A stretch of DNA of 64,000 nt from Pseudomonadota bacterium (lineage in GTDB: Bacteria > Pseudomonadota > Gammaproteobacteria > Burkholderiales > Burkholderiaceae_C), in NCBI GenBank assembly GCA_031119395.1, contig JAVHYA010000002.1, forward strand, positions 1 to 64,000, in the 5' to 3' direction. Under the pieces are notes generated by a model, which did no database searches, was not told where the DNA came from, and was given only the letters and a program-made list of their open reading frames with translations. Both the position numbers and the translations under genes were made by a program. This document shows positions 1 through 7,985 of the stretch, in pieces. Position 1 is the stretch's first letter. Every line of letters starts with the position of its first letter.

Positions 1-88
1 GCACGCCCACGATGACGGCGAAGATCACCTGGACGTACAGGGAGCGGTACAGCGGCTGCTTGGTGCGTGCGCCGGCGGGTTCGGACAT
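1..88 (-). CDS. dctA: C4-dicarboxylate/cation symporter DctA, N-terminal fragment
   Basis: Only the first 29 codons are present; the gene runs off the left edge. The N-terminus contains KQPLYRSLYVQVIFAV, which matches the start of the DctA/DAACS symporters: a short polar leader and then the first transmembrane helix. Family members take up succinate, fumarate and malate with protons or sodium across the inner membrane. The start ATG is preceded by an AGGAGA ribosome-binding site. The family is inferred from a very short stretch, so a related glutamate/aspartate symporter is possible. Confidence 0.6.
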   Translation of the reverse strand, partial: MSEPAGARTKQPLYRSLYVQVIFAVIVGV

Positions 89-201
89 GGGCTGTCTCCT
101 GTTGGAATAGGACTTGGGTGTGACGCCGGCACTCTAGCGCCGCGCTACCAGCCTCGAAATGTGGGAATCCACATCCAATCGCAACGGGTTGCAACAACGA
201 C

Positions 202-224
202 AAAGCCCGCCGGAGGCGGGCTTT
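202..224. terminator. Bidirectional intrinsic terminator after phaB
   Basis: Perfect stem AAAGCCCGCC / GGCGGGCTTT around a GA loop, 37 bases beyond the phaB stop. The U-tract is short on both strands. It lies between phaB and the start of dctA, so it separates the two minus-strand genes. Confidence 0.7.
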
Positions 225-260
225 GCAAGCGCTCGGCCGGGTCGGCCGAAGGTCCGCGCA

Positions 261-998
261 TCAGTGCATGTGCAGGCCGCCGTTGACCGGGAAGTCGGCG
301 CCCGTGGAGTAGCCGCCTTCGTCGGAGGCCAGCCACGAGATGATCGACGCGATCTCGGACGGATCGCCCAGGCGCTTCACCGGGATGGTGCCAACGATCT
401 TGTCCAGCACTTCCTGGCGGATCGCCCTGACCATGTCGGTGCCGATGTAGCCGGGACTCACCGTGTTCACGGTCACCCCCTTGGCGGCCAGTTCCTGCGC
501 CAGCGCCATCGTGAAACCGTGCATGCCGGCCTTGGCGGCCGAGTAGTTGGTCTGGCCGGCCTGGCCCTTGGCGCCATTGACCGAGCTGATGTTGATGATG
601 CGGCCCCAGCCCTTCTCGACCATGTCGCCGACCACCTGCTTGGTGACGTTGAACATGCTGTTGAGGTTGGTCTCGATCACGGCATTCCAGTCGTCGGGCG
701 TCATCTTCACGAACATGCGGTCGCGCGTGATGCCGGCGTTGTTCACCAGCACGTCGATGCTGCCGTGTTCGGCCTTCGCCTTGCCGAAAGCCTCGACCGT
801 CGAATCCCAGGCGCCGACGTTGCCGACCGAGGCGTGGAAGGTGTAGCCCAGTTCCTTCTGCTCGGCGAGCCATTTGCCATAGTCCCGCGTGGGTCCGCAG
901 CCCGCGATCACCGTGAAGCCGTCCTTGTGGAGGCGCTGGCAGATGGCGGTTCCGATGCCCCCCATGCCACCGGTGACATATGCGACTTTCTTGCTCAT
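261..998 (-). CDS. phaB: Acetoacetyl-CoA reductase (PHB synthesis)
   Basis: A 245-residue short-chain dehydrogenase, the usual length for PhaB. It reduces acetoacetyl-CoA to (R)-3-hydroxybutyryl-CoA with NADPH, the second step of polyhydroxybutyrate synthesis. The glycine-rich nucleotide motif TGGMGGIG is near residue 10. The catalytic serine lies in NISSVNGAKGQAG and the YxxxK pair in TNYSAAKAG. I chose the ATG before SKKVAYVTGG, which has AAGGAAA upstream. It is not in an operon with phaC-phaA, which lie 9 kb away on the same strand. Identity is firm because the QTNYSAAKAGMHGFTMALAQE region is typical of PhaB rather than FabG. Confidence 0.93.
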   Translation of the reverse strand: MSKKVAYVTGGMGGIGTAICQRLHKDGFTVIAGCGPTRDYGKWLAEQKELGYTFHASVGNVGAWDSTVEAFGKAKAEHGSIDVLVNNAGITRDRMFVKMTPDDWNAVIETNLNSMFNVTKQVVGDMVEKGWGRIINISSVNGAKGQAGQTNYSAAKAGMHGFTMALAQELAAKGVTVNTVSPGYIGTDMVRAIRQEVLDKIVGTIPVKRLGDPSEIASIISWLASDEGGYSTGADFPVNGGLHMH

Positions 999-1218
999 GA
1001 ATATTTCCTTGATTGAGGCCCGGACCCGCTGGCCGGGCTCGGTCACTTTAGCGACATTTTTCCACGCGTCCGGCTCAGGAAAACACTGAGGTTTGCAGGA
1101 GGTCCGGCGCGCGGTCAGCCATCTTGGGCAGTGCACCGAGCCGTCTTGTGACAGGAGGTACTCGCGTGCGGGTTGGACCGGGGACAAACTGTCACATTCG
1201 CTTCCTAGACTCGACCGG

Positions 1219-2241
1219 ATGTCTGCCATCGAGCTGATCGACGTCGCCAAGTCCTGGGGCGACGCCACCGCGCTGCACGCGGTCCGCCTTCGCATCGAAC
1301 CCGCCAGTTTCTGCGTGCTGCTCGGCCCGTCGGGCTGCGGCAAGTCGACGACGCTGCGCATCGTCGCGGGCCTGGAGCAGGCGACGGCCGGCCGGGTGCT
1401 GATCGACGGCCGCGACGTGGGCGGCCTGCCGCCGGCGCAGCGCGGCATCGCGATGGTGTTCCAGAACTACGCACTGTTCCCGCACCTGTCCGTGGCCGAC
1501 AACATCGGCTTCGGCCTGGCGGTGCGCAAGGTGCCGGCTGCCGAGCGCGCGCGCCGGCTCGCGCAGGCGGCCGAGCTGCTGGGGCTGGGCGCCCTGCTGG
1601 AGCGCAAGCCCGCGCAGCTCTCGGGCGGCCAGCAACAGCGCGTGGCGCTGGGCCGCGCGCTGGTGGCCCAGGCCAAGGTCTGCCTGATGGACGAGCCGCT
1701 GTCCAACCTCGACGCGCAGCTGCGCCAGGAGATGCGGCGCGAGCTGCGCGAACTGCAGCGCCAGTTGGGCCTGACCGTCGTCTACGTCACCCACGACCAG
1801 GCCGAGGCGATGAGCATGGCCGACCAGGTGGTGCTGCTGAACCAGGGCCGTGTGGAGCAGGCCGGCGCGCCGCGCGAGCTCTATGCGCGGCCCGCCACCA
1901 CCTTCGCCGCACGCTTCATCGGCACGCCGCCGATGAACCTGGTGGCGCTCGAGGGTGGGCGCATCGCCGGCAGCGATGTGGACACCGGCCTGGCCGGCGC
2001 CACCCTGGGCGTGCGGCCCGAGGCGATCACGCTGGCCGCCGACGGCATGCCCGCCGTGGTGCAGTCGACCGAGTACCTGGGCGCCGACCTGGTGCTGCGC
2101 TGTGCCGTGGGCCGCGAAGCGCTGCTCGTGCGCACCGAGGGCCGCCATGTCGCGCAGGCAGGCGACACCGTGCACCTGCGCTGGCCCGCCGAGGACACCC
2201 ACGCCTTCGACGCCGAGGGCCACCGACTCCCCTCCCCCTGA
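1219..2241 (+). CDS. ABC importer ATP-binding protein, UgpC/MalK type
   Basis: A 340-residue ATPase of the carbohydrate/glycerol-3-phosphate (CUT1) importers. Walker A is GPSGCGKST, the signature LSGGQQQR, Walker B VCLMDEP, followed by the D-loop SNLDAQLR and the switch histidine in VTHDQAEAM. A C-terminal TOBE-like domain follows (about residues 235-340). The ATG before SAIELIDVAKSW is chosen because the domain starts there; the frame is open further upstream but without homology. It is the first gene of a five-gene operon with binding protein, two permeases and a phosphodiesterase-like enzyme. Glycerol-3-phosphate or its diesters are the best guess for substrate; a sugar is possible. Confidence 0.88.
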   Translation: MSAIELIDVAKSWGDATALHAVRLRIEPASFCVLLGPSGCGKSTTLRIVAGLEQATAGRVLIDGRDVGGLPPAQRGIAMVFQNYALFPHLSVADNIGFGLAVRKVPAAERARRLAQAAELLGLGALLERKPAQLSGGQQQRVALGRALVAQAKVCLMDEPLSNLDAQLRQEMRRELRELQRQLGLTVVYVTHDQAEAMSMADQVVLLNQGRVEQAGAPRELYARPATTFAARFIGTPPMNLVALEGGRIAGSDVDTGLAGATLGVRPEAITLAADGMPAVVQSTEYLGADLVLRCAVGREALLVRTEGRHVAQAGDTVHLRWPAEDTHAFDAEGHRLPSP

Positions 2242-2261
2242 TCCACCCGGAGAAGAACCCC

Positions 2262-3578
2262 ATGCGATCACGCACCTTCCTGAAGTCCATTGCTATCAAT
2301 TTCGTAGCTGGCAGCGCCCTGTTGACGGGCGCTGCGGGCACTTTTCTTTCAGAGGCGCAGGCGCAGGCGCCGACCGAGATCTCCTTCTACTACCCGGTGG
2401 CGGTCGGCGGCCCGATCGCGAAGATCATCGACGGCTTCGCCGAGGGCTTCATGAAGGAGAACCCCGGCATCAAGGTCTCGCCCATCTACGCGGGGACCTA
2501 CCAGGAGACCATCGTCAAGGCGCTGACGGCGCACAAGTCCGGCACGCCGCCGGTCACCTCGGTGCTGCTGTCCACCGACATGTTCACGCTGATCGACGAG
2601 GACGCCGTGGTGCCCTTCGACAATTTCGTGAAGACGCCGCAGGACAGGGCCTGGCTGGCCGGCTTCTACCCGGCCTTCATGATGAACAGCCGCACCGGCG
2701 GCAAGACCTGGGGCATCCCCTTCCAGCGTTCCACGGTGGTCATGTACTGGAACAAGGAGCTCTTCAAGGAAGCGGGGCTCGACCCCAACAAGCCGCCGGC
2801 CAGTTGGGCCGAACTCAAGGAGATGGCGGGCAAGCTGACGAAGAAGGACGCCAGCGGCAAGACCACGCAGTACGGCGTGCAGATCCCGTCCAGCGGCTTC
2901 CCGTACTGGCTGTTCCAGACCCTGACCACGCCCAACGACGCCATCCTGGCCAACGAAGCCGGCACGCAGGTGAAGTTCGACGACCCGAAGGTGGTGGAGG
3001 CACTGCAGTTCTGGGTCGACCTCGGCAAGGCCGGCGTGCACCCGCCGGGCGTCGTCGAATGGGGCACCACGCCCAAGGACTTCTTCGAGAAGAAGGCGGC
3101 CATCATCTACACCACCACCGGCAACCTGACCAACATCAAGGCCAACGCGAAGTTCGATTTCGGCGTCGGCATGATCCCCGGCAACAAGCGCAAGGGCTCG
3201 CCCACCGGCGGCGGCAACTTCTACATCTTCAAGAAGAGCACGCCGGCACAGCAGGAAGCGGCGTTCAAGTTCGTCCAGTGGATCACGCAGCCCGAGCGTG
3301 CGGCCCAGTGGAGCATCGACACCGGCTACGTCGCCACCTCGGCCGCGGCCTACGACACGTCGGCGCTGAAGAAGTACGCGGCCGACTTCCCGCCCGCGGT
3401 GGTCGCGCGCGATCAGCTGCCGGTGTCGGTGGCCGAGTTCTCCACGCACGACAACCAGCGCGTGACCAAGGCGCTCAACGACGGCCTGCAGGCCGCACTG
3501 ACCGGCGCCAAGCCGGCCGGGCAGGCGATGAAGGACGCGCAGGCGGAGGCCAACCGCATCCTGCGCGGATACAAGTAA
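2262..3578 (+). CDS. ABC importer periplasmic binding protein, UgpB-like
   Basis: A 438-residue extracellular solute-binding protein of family 1. It follows the ATPase gene by 20 bases with a GGAGAAG ribosome-binding site. A signal peptide ends near SEAQAQA, and the mature protein begins at about TEISFYYPVAVGG. The WxxxL/MYWNKELFKEAGLDP and PPASWAEL segments are typical of UgpB/MalE-like proteins. The signal-peptide codons from about residue 10 to 30 coincide with a copy of the dispersed GCTAT...TAGC repeat, so this part of the protein was apparently donated by a repeat element. The substrate cannot be read from sequence. Confidence 0.87.
   Translation: MRSRTFLKSIAINFVAGSALLTGAAGTFLSEAQAQAPTEISFYYPVAVGGPIAKIIDGFAEGFMKENPGIKVSPIYAGTYQETIVKALTAHKSGTPPVTSVLLSTDMFTLIDEDAVVPFDNFVKTPQDRAWLAGFYPAFMMNSRTGGKTWGIPFQRSTVVMYWNKELFKEAGLDPNKPPASWAELKEMAGKLTKKDASGKTTQYGVQIPSSGFPYWLFQTLTTPNDAILANEAGTQVKFDDPKVVEALQFWVDLGKAGVHPPGVVEWGTTPKDFFEKKAAIIYTTTGNLTNIKANAKFDFGVGMIPGNKRKGSPTGGGNFYIFKKSTPAQQEAAFKFVQWITQPERAAQWSIDTGYVATSAAAYDTSALKKYAADFPPAVVARDQLPVSVAEFSTHDNQRVTKALNDGLQAALTGAKPAGQAMKDAQAEANRILRGYK
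2292..2350 (+). repeat. Dispersed palindromic repeat, copy 1 (inside a signal peptide)
   Basis: GCTATCAATTTCGTAGC at 2292-2308, followed by TGGCAGCGCCC, a short loop and GGGCGCTGC, then a T-rich end. It is read in frame as residues SIAINFVAGSALLTGAAG of the binding protein. Confidence 0.8.
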
Positions 3579-3586
3579 TGGGCATG

Positions 3587-3613
3587 GCTCCCTCTCCTGA
3601 ACCGAGAGGGAGC
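3587..3613 (+). promoter_or_regulatory. Stem-loop between binding-protein and permease genes, covering the permease ribosome-binding site
   Basis: A perfect 10-base stem, GCTCCCTCTC / GAGAGGGAGC, with a 7-base loop. There is no U-tract, so it is not a terminator. The 3' arm contains AGGGAG, the ribosome-binding site of the permease whose ATG is at 3619. Such structures usually protect upstream binding-protein mRNA and lower translation of the permease. Confidence 0.65.
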
Positions 3614-3618
3614 GAACC

Positions 3619-4500
3619 ATGAATTCAGGCAGTCCCCTGCGCCCCATCCACGCCTGGCTGATGCTTCTGCCGGCGCTGGTGCTGCTCGTCGGCTTCACGC
3701 ACTGGCCGGCGGTGGCCACCCTGGTCGACAGCTTCTTCTCCACGCCCAAGTCCGGCCGCCCTTCGGTGTGGGTGGGCGTGGAGAACTACCAGGTCATGGC
3801 CGAGGACCCGGTGTTCTGGAAGGCGGTGCGCAACAACCTGCTCTTCGCCGCCGCCACCATTCCCTGCTCGATCGGCCTCGCACTGGCGATGGCGCTGTGG
3901 GTCAACGAACGCCTCGCCGGCCGCGCCTTCCTGCGCATGGCCTACTTCACGCCCACGGTGCTGCCGATGATCGCGGTGGCCAACATCTGGCTGTTCTTCT
4001 ACACGCCGCAGTACGGCCTGCTGGAGCAGATCACCGGTGCCCTGGGCCTGCCCTCGCACAACTGGCTGGGCAGCCCCTCGACGGCGCTGGGCGCGGTGAC
4101 CGTGGTGGCGATCTGGAAGGAAGCCGGCTTCTTCATGATCTTCTACCTCGCCGCGCTGCAGACGCTGAATCCCAGCCTGCGCGAAGCCGCGGCCATCGAG
4201 GGCGCTTCCCGCTGGTACTTCTTCCGCCGCGTGCAGTGGCCGCTGCTCATGCCCACCACGCTCTTCGTGCTGGTCAATGCCTTCATCAACGCCTTCCGCA
4301 TGGTCGACCACCTGTTCGTCCTGACCCGCGGCGGGCCGGACAACGCCTCCACCCTGCTGCTGTACCACCTGTACGAGGTGGGCTTCAGCTTCTGGGACAC
4401 CGGCTACGCCGCCGCGCTGACCGTGGTGCTCATCGTCGTGCTGGTGGGCATCGCGCTGTTCCAGTTCTTCGCGCTCGACCGCCGGGTGCACTACCGATGA
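3619..4500 (+). CDS. ABC importer permease, UgpA/MalF type
   Basis: A 293-residue inner-membrane permease with six predicted helices. The EAA motif, which docks the ATPase, is seen as REAAAIEGASRWYFFRRVQWPLL near residues 190-215. It follows the binding-protein gene after the stem-loop at 3587-3613, and its stop overlaps the next permease start (ATGA). It pairs with the downstream permease to form the channel for the substrate carried by the 2262-3578 protein. Confidence 0.88.
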   Translation: MNSGSPLRPIHAWLMLLPALVLLVGFTHWPAVATLVDSFFSTPKSGRPSVWVGVENYQVMAEDPVFWKAVRNNLLFAAATIPCSIGLALAMALWVNERLAGRAFLRMAYFTPTVLPMIAVANIWLFFYTPQYGLLEQITGALGLPSHNWLGSPSTALGAVTVVAIWKEAGFFMIFYLAALQTLNPSLREAAAIEGASRWYFFRRVQWPLLMPTTLFVLVNAFINAFRMVDHLFVLTRGGPDNASTLLLYHLYEVGFSFWDTGYAAALTVVLIVVLVGIALFQFFALDRRVHYR

Positions 4501-5327
4501 GCGCCACCGCAGGCACCGCCTGGAACGGGCCGACCTGGCTCGACACCCTCGCCGCGTGGATGCTGGCGCTGCTGTGGATCCTGCCGCTGGGGTACGCGGT
4601 ATGGACCGCCTTCCATCCGGCCGAGTACTCGACGCGCTTCTCGTTGACGGCGCCGCTCACGCTCGACAACTTCCGCCGCGCCTGGGAGGCGGCCCCCTTC
4701 GCGCGCTACTTCCTCAACACCGCGCTGGTGGTGCTCATGACACTCGCGGCGCAACTCGTGCTGGCCACGCTCGCGGCCTACGCCTTCGCGCGCGCCAGCT
4801 TCCGCGGCCGCGACATCGCCTTCTCGCTGGTGCTGGTGCAGCTGGTGGTCATGCCCGACATGCTGGTGGTCGAGAACTACAAGACCATGGTGCGCCTGGG
4901 CCTGGTCGACCAGCTGCTGGCGATCGGGCTGCCCTACTTCGGCTCGGCGCTCGCCATCTTCCTGCTGCGCCAGACCTTCATGGGCATTCCCAAGGAGCTG
5001 GACGAGGCCGCGCGCGTCGAAGGGGCCGGTGCGCTGCAGACGCTGTGGCGCGTGTACGTGCCGCTGGCGCGGCCGGTCTACACCGCCTTCGCGCTGGTGT
5101 CGGTGAGCTACCACTGGAACAACTTCCTCTGGCCGCTGGTCGTCACCAACAGCCCGCAGGCGCGCACGCTCACGGTGGGCCTGCAGGTGTTCTCGTCGGT
5201 CGACCAGGGCGTGGACTGGTCCGTCATCACCGCCGCCACGCTGATGACGGCGGCGCCGCTGCTGATCGCCTTCCTGCTGTTCCAGCGGCAGTTCGTCCAG
5301 TCCTTCATGCGCGCGGGGATCAAGTGA
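4497..5327 (+). CDS. ABC importer permease, UgpE/MalG type
   Basis: A 276-residue permease. The start ATG overlaps the stop of the upstream permease by four bases, so translation is coupled. The EAA loop reads DEAARVEGAGALQTLWRVYV with the following LARP, as in UgpE/MalG. Six hydrophobic segments are visible. The end overlaps the following nuclease gene by four bases (GTGA). The tight spacing from 1219 to 6232 marks a single transcript. Confidence 0.88.
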   Translation: MSATAGTAWNGPTWLDTLAAWMLALLWILPLGYAVWTAFHPAEYSTRFSLTAPLTLDNFRRAWEAAPFARYFLNTALVVLMTLAAQLVLATLAAYAFARASFRGRDIAFSLVLVQLVVMPDMLVVENYKTMVRLGLVDQLLAIGLPYFGSALAIFLLRQTFMGIPKELDEAARVEGAGALQTLWRVYVPLARPVYTAFALVSVSYHWNNFLWPLVVTNSPQARTLTVGLQVFSSVDQGVDWSVITAATLMTAAPLLIAFLLFQRQFVQSFMRAGIK

Positions 5328-6232
5328 AGCTCGTGACCTGGAACACCCAGTGGTGCTGCGGCCTCGACGGCACCGTGAGCCCGCAGCGCATCGTCGACGG
5401 CGCGCGTGCGATGGCCGATTTCGACGTGCTGTGCCTGCAGGAGATCGCGCAGGGCTACGACCACATGCCCGGTGCGCCCGGCGACCAGCCGGCGCAGCTG
5501 CAGGCGCTGCTGCCCGGCTTCCAGCTCTTCTTCGGTGCCGCGGTCGACGAGTTCACCGCCGACGGACGCCGCCAGCGCTTCGGCAACCTCATCGCCACAC
5601 GGCTGCCGGTGCTGCGCGTGGAGCACCATGCGCTGCCCTGGCCGGCCGACGCGGGCGTGCGATCGATGCCGCGCATGTGCAGCGTCGTCACCCTGCAGTC
5701 GCCGACGCTCGGCGCCGTGCGCGTGATGACCACGCACCTGGAGTACTACTCCGCCGTGCAGCGCATGGCGCAGGCGCAGGCCCTGCGCGCGCTTCATCGC
5801 CAGGCCAGCGCCCACGCCGCCGCACCGCCGGCCGCGGACCACAGCCGCTCGCCCTTCCAGGACAAGCCGCACACGCCGCATGCGATCCTGTGCGGCGACT
5901 TCAACCTGGGCACGGATGCGCCGGAGTACGCGCTGCTCCAGGCCGCCGACGATCTTGAAGAAAAAGCGCCAGCAGCGCCCGCCGCGCCTGCGCAGTCCGC
6001 TATCAATTCGATAGCAACCGGCCTGCGGTTGCACGACGCCTGGCGCGTGCTGCGCGGTGAGGCCGCGCACGCGCCGACCTTCCGCCTGTTCGATCGCCGC
6101 TATGGACCCGAGCCGATCGCCTGCGATTTCGTCTTTGTCAGCGACACCCTCGTGCCGCGGCTTCGCCGCATGGAGGTCGACGTGCGCACGCAGGCCTCGG
6201 ACCACCAGCCGGTCGTCGTCGAGCTGGGCTGA
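5324..6232 (+). CDS. Endonuclease/exonuclease/phosphatase-family protein, probable phosphodiesterase
   Basis: A 302-residue member of the metal-dependent EEP fold. Visible motifs are TWNTQWCC near the start, LQEIAQG (metal glutamate), THLEYYS, GDFNLG and the terminal SDHQPVVVEL with the catalytic histidine. The GTG start overlaps the permease stop, so it is co-translated with the importer. Position in a Ugp-like operon suggests that it cleaves phosphodiesters brought in by the transporter, taking the place of UgpQ. This is inference. Residues around EEKAPAAPAAPAQSAINSIA are an in-frame copy of the dispersed repeat, forming a low-complexity loop between GDFNLG and the last catalytic motif. Confidence 0.8.
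   Translation: MKLVTWNTQWCCGLDGTVSPQRIVDGARAMADFDVLCLQEIAQGYDHMPGAPGDQPAQLQALLPGFQLFFGAAVDEFTADGRRQRFGNLIATRLPVLRVEHHALPWPADAGVRSMPRMCSVVTLQSPTLGAVRVMTTHLEYYSAVQRMAQAQALRALHRQASAHAAAPPAADHSRSPFQDKPHTPHAILCGDFNLGTDAPEYALLQAADDLEEKAPAAPAAPAQSAINSIATGLRLHDAWRVLRGEAAHAPTFRLFDRRYGPEPIACDFVFVSDTLVPRLRRMEVDVRTQASDHQPVVVELG
5956..6015 (-). repeat. Dispersed palindromic repeat, copy 2 (in frame inside the nuclease gene)
   Basis: GCTATCAATTCGATAGC at 5999-6015, preceded on the plus strand by a GCGCC...GGCGC-type arm and AAAAAGCGCC. In minus orientation it matches copies 4 and 5. Confidence 0.8.
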
Positions 6233-6272
6233 TCGCCCTCGCGGCCGGGCCCTCGTGCACACTGCGCGGGCC

Positions 6273-7175
6273 ATGAAGCTCAAGCACCTCGAGGTCTTCC
6301 ACGCCATCATGCTCACCGGCAGCGTGAGCGCCGCGGCGCGCCTGCTGCACGTGACGCAGCCCGCCGCCACCCAGACGCTGCAGCATGCCGAACTGCAGCT
6401 GGGCTACGCGCTCTTCACCCGCGAGCGCAACCGGCTCGTGCCCACGCACGAGGCGGTCGCCCTGTACGCCGAGGTGCAGCCGCTGATGGGCCAGCTCGAG
6501 CGCGTGCGGCGCCTGGCCAGCGCGCTGGGCCGCGACGAGGACCGGCCGCTGCGCATCCTGATCGTGCCCTCGCTGGCCGTGCGCGCGCTGCCCGACGCGC
6601 TGCGTCGCTTTCGCCTGAAGCACCCGGACATGCCGGTGACGATCCGCACCCTGCACTCGCGCGAGATCGCACAGGCGATGGCACTGCACGAGGGCGACAT
6701 CGGCATCGTCTACGGCAGCACGCCGCATCCGGCGCTGCACGAGGAGCCGATCGCCCAGGGCCGCCTGGTGTGCGTGTCCCGCGTCGAGGCACGCGGCACC
6801 GACCGGCGCACCACGGTGGCGCTGGACGAGGTGCTGCGCAGCCCCATCATCCGCATCGACGAGCGCGACCCCATCGGCACCATGCTGGCCGAGCAGTGGA
6901 CGCGCCTGGGGGTCGCGCCCACGGGCGGCATCACCGTGCAGACGCACCACATCGCGCTGGTGCTGGCCGAGCAGGGCTTCGGACCGGCGATCGTCGACTC
7001 CTTCACCGCGCAGGCGCGGCACGATGCGGCGCTGCACGTGCGCACCCTGCTGCCCGAAATCGCCGTGGAGGTCCGGGCCCTGCTTCCGCAGGGCACGCGC
7101 TCGCCGCGGCCGGTGGCGGATTTCATCAAGGCGTTGAAGGCGGTGGCGGCCGATGCGGACGGCCGGCCGGTCTGA
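6273..7175 (+). CDS. LysR-family transcriptional regulator
   Basis: A 300-residue LysR protein: the N-terminal helix-turn-helix is at residues 1-60 (KLKHLEVFHAIMLTGSVSAAARLLHVTQPAATQTL, seen as two halves) followed by a two-lobed effector domain. The gene lies 40 bases after the nuclease and may be co-transcribed. It could regulate the importer operon or a distant target. No divergent partner gene exists, which is unusual for the family. Confidence 0.87.
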   Translation: MKLKHLEVFHAIMLTGSVSAAARLLHVTQPAATQTLQHAELQLGYALFTRERNRLVPTHEAVALYAEVQPLMGQLERVRRLASALGRDEDRPLRILIVPSLAVRALPDALRRFRLKHPDMPVTIRTLHSREIAQAMALHEGDIGIVYGSTPHPALHEEPIAQGRLVCVSRVEARGTDRRTTVALDEVLRSPIIRIDERDPIGTMLAEQWTRLGVAPTGGITVQTHHIALVLAEQGFGPAIVDSFTAQARHDAALHVRTLLPEIAVEVRALLPQGTRSPRPVADFIKALKAVAADADGRPV

Positions 7176-7191
7176 GCGCCTCGCAGCGCGA

Positions 7192-7899
7192 TCAGCCGCC
7201 CGCAATCAGCCGCATCATCTCGGGGTAGCTGTAGACCGCACTGCGCGCCGGGGGCTGCAGCGCCGCCGCCACCATGGCCTGGGCAATCTCGCGGGTGCGG
7301 ATGGAGCGAAAGCGCGCAGGCGTCAGCGGCGCGAACACGGGCAGCAGCGCCGCGAGCAGCGCCGGCGTGTGGCGCGATCCCAGGATCATCGCGGGCCTGA
7401 AGATGCTCACGACGGGCGGCCCCTCGCGCATGACGGCCGCCTCGGCCTCGCCCTTGACGCGCGCATAGCGCGGCATGCCTGCGGCCCCGGAGCCCGTGGC
7501 GCGGGCGGTGGCGTCCGCGCCGATGGCCGACATGAACGCCAGGTGGCGGACCTTGCCCGAGGCCTGCAGGCCGCGCGCGAAGGCTGCGTTGAGTTCCACA
7601 TCGACGGCGCGGTGTTCGTCGATGGTCATCCGCGCGGTGCCCGCGCCCACGCCCAGCACGCTGAAGCCCGTGACCTCGCCATGCCAGACCTGCGCGGCCT
7701 GCTCGACGGCCTGCGCAAGCCGATCGGGGCGCATGTCGGGCACCAGGCAGGGAACGACGGGCGCACCCCACGCCGGTTCAGGTGACCGGCGCACGACGGC
7801 GACGATGCGCGCGAAGGCTCGGCTGCGAACGAGTTCTTCGACGAGCGCCTGCCCGACCGATCCGGAAGCCCCCAGCACCAGCGCCATCCTGTCCGTCAT
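7192..7899 (-). CDS. NAD(P)H-binding (atypical SDR) protein
   Basis: A 235-residue Rossmann protein of the NAD(P)H-binding/NmrA-like group. The nucleotide motif is LGASGSVGQALVEEL at the N-terminus. The conserved FMSAIGADA and SIFRPAMILG segments match the oxidoreductase HTATIP2/YwnB-like family. The start MTDRMALVLGASG places the dinucleotide motif correctly; the longer frame upstream lacks homology. It converges on the LysR gene with 16 bases between. Substrate unknown. Confidence 0.75.
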   Translation of the reverse strand: MTDRMALVLGASGSVGQALVEELVRSRAFARIVAVVRRSPEPAWGAPVVPCLVPDMRPDRLAQAVEQAAQVWHGEVTGFSVLGVGAGTARMTIDEHRAVDVELNAAFARGLQASGKVRHLAFMSAIGADATARATGSGAAGMPRYARVKGEAEAAVMREGPPVVSIFRPAMILGSRHTPALLAALLPVFAPLTPARFRSIRTREIAQAMVAAALQPPARSAVYSYPEMMRLIAGG

Positions 7900-7985
7900 C
7901 GCCGCTCTCCTTCGTTGGCTGCCATGCCTGCAGCGCCGAAACCCACGGCGATGCCCGCCGCGCATTGTCGACCTGCGGCCGCCGA

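Noticed and set aside
181-192. Palindrome GCAACGGGTTGC between dctA and phaB
   Set aside because: Short, imperfect and single; no second copy or promoter context to support an operator.
1189-1195. CTGTCAC, a half-site of a PHO box, ahead of the Ugp-like operon
   Set aside because: A PHO box needs at least two such repeats at 11-base spacing; the flanking 11-mers do not match. Kept only as a hint.
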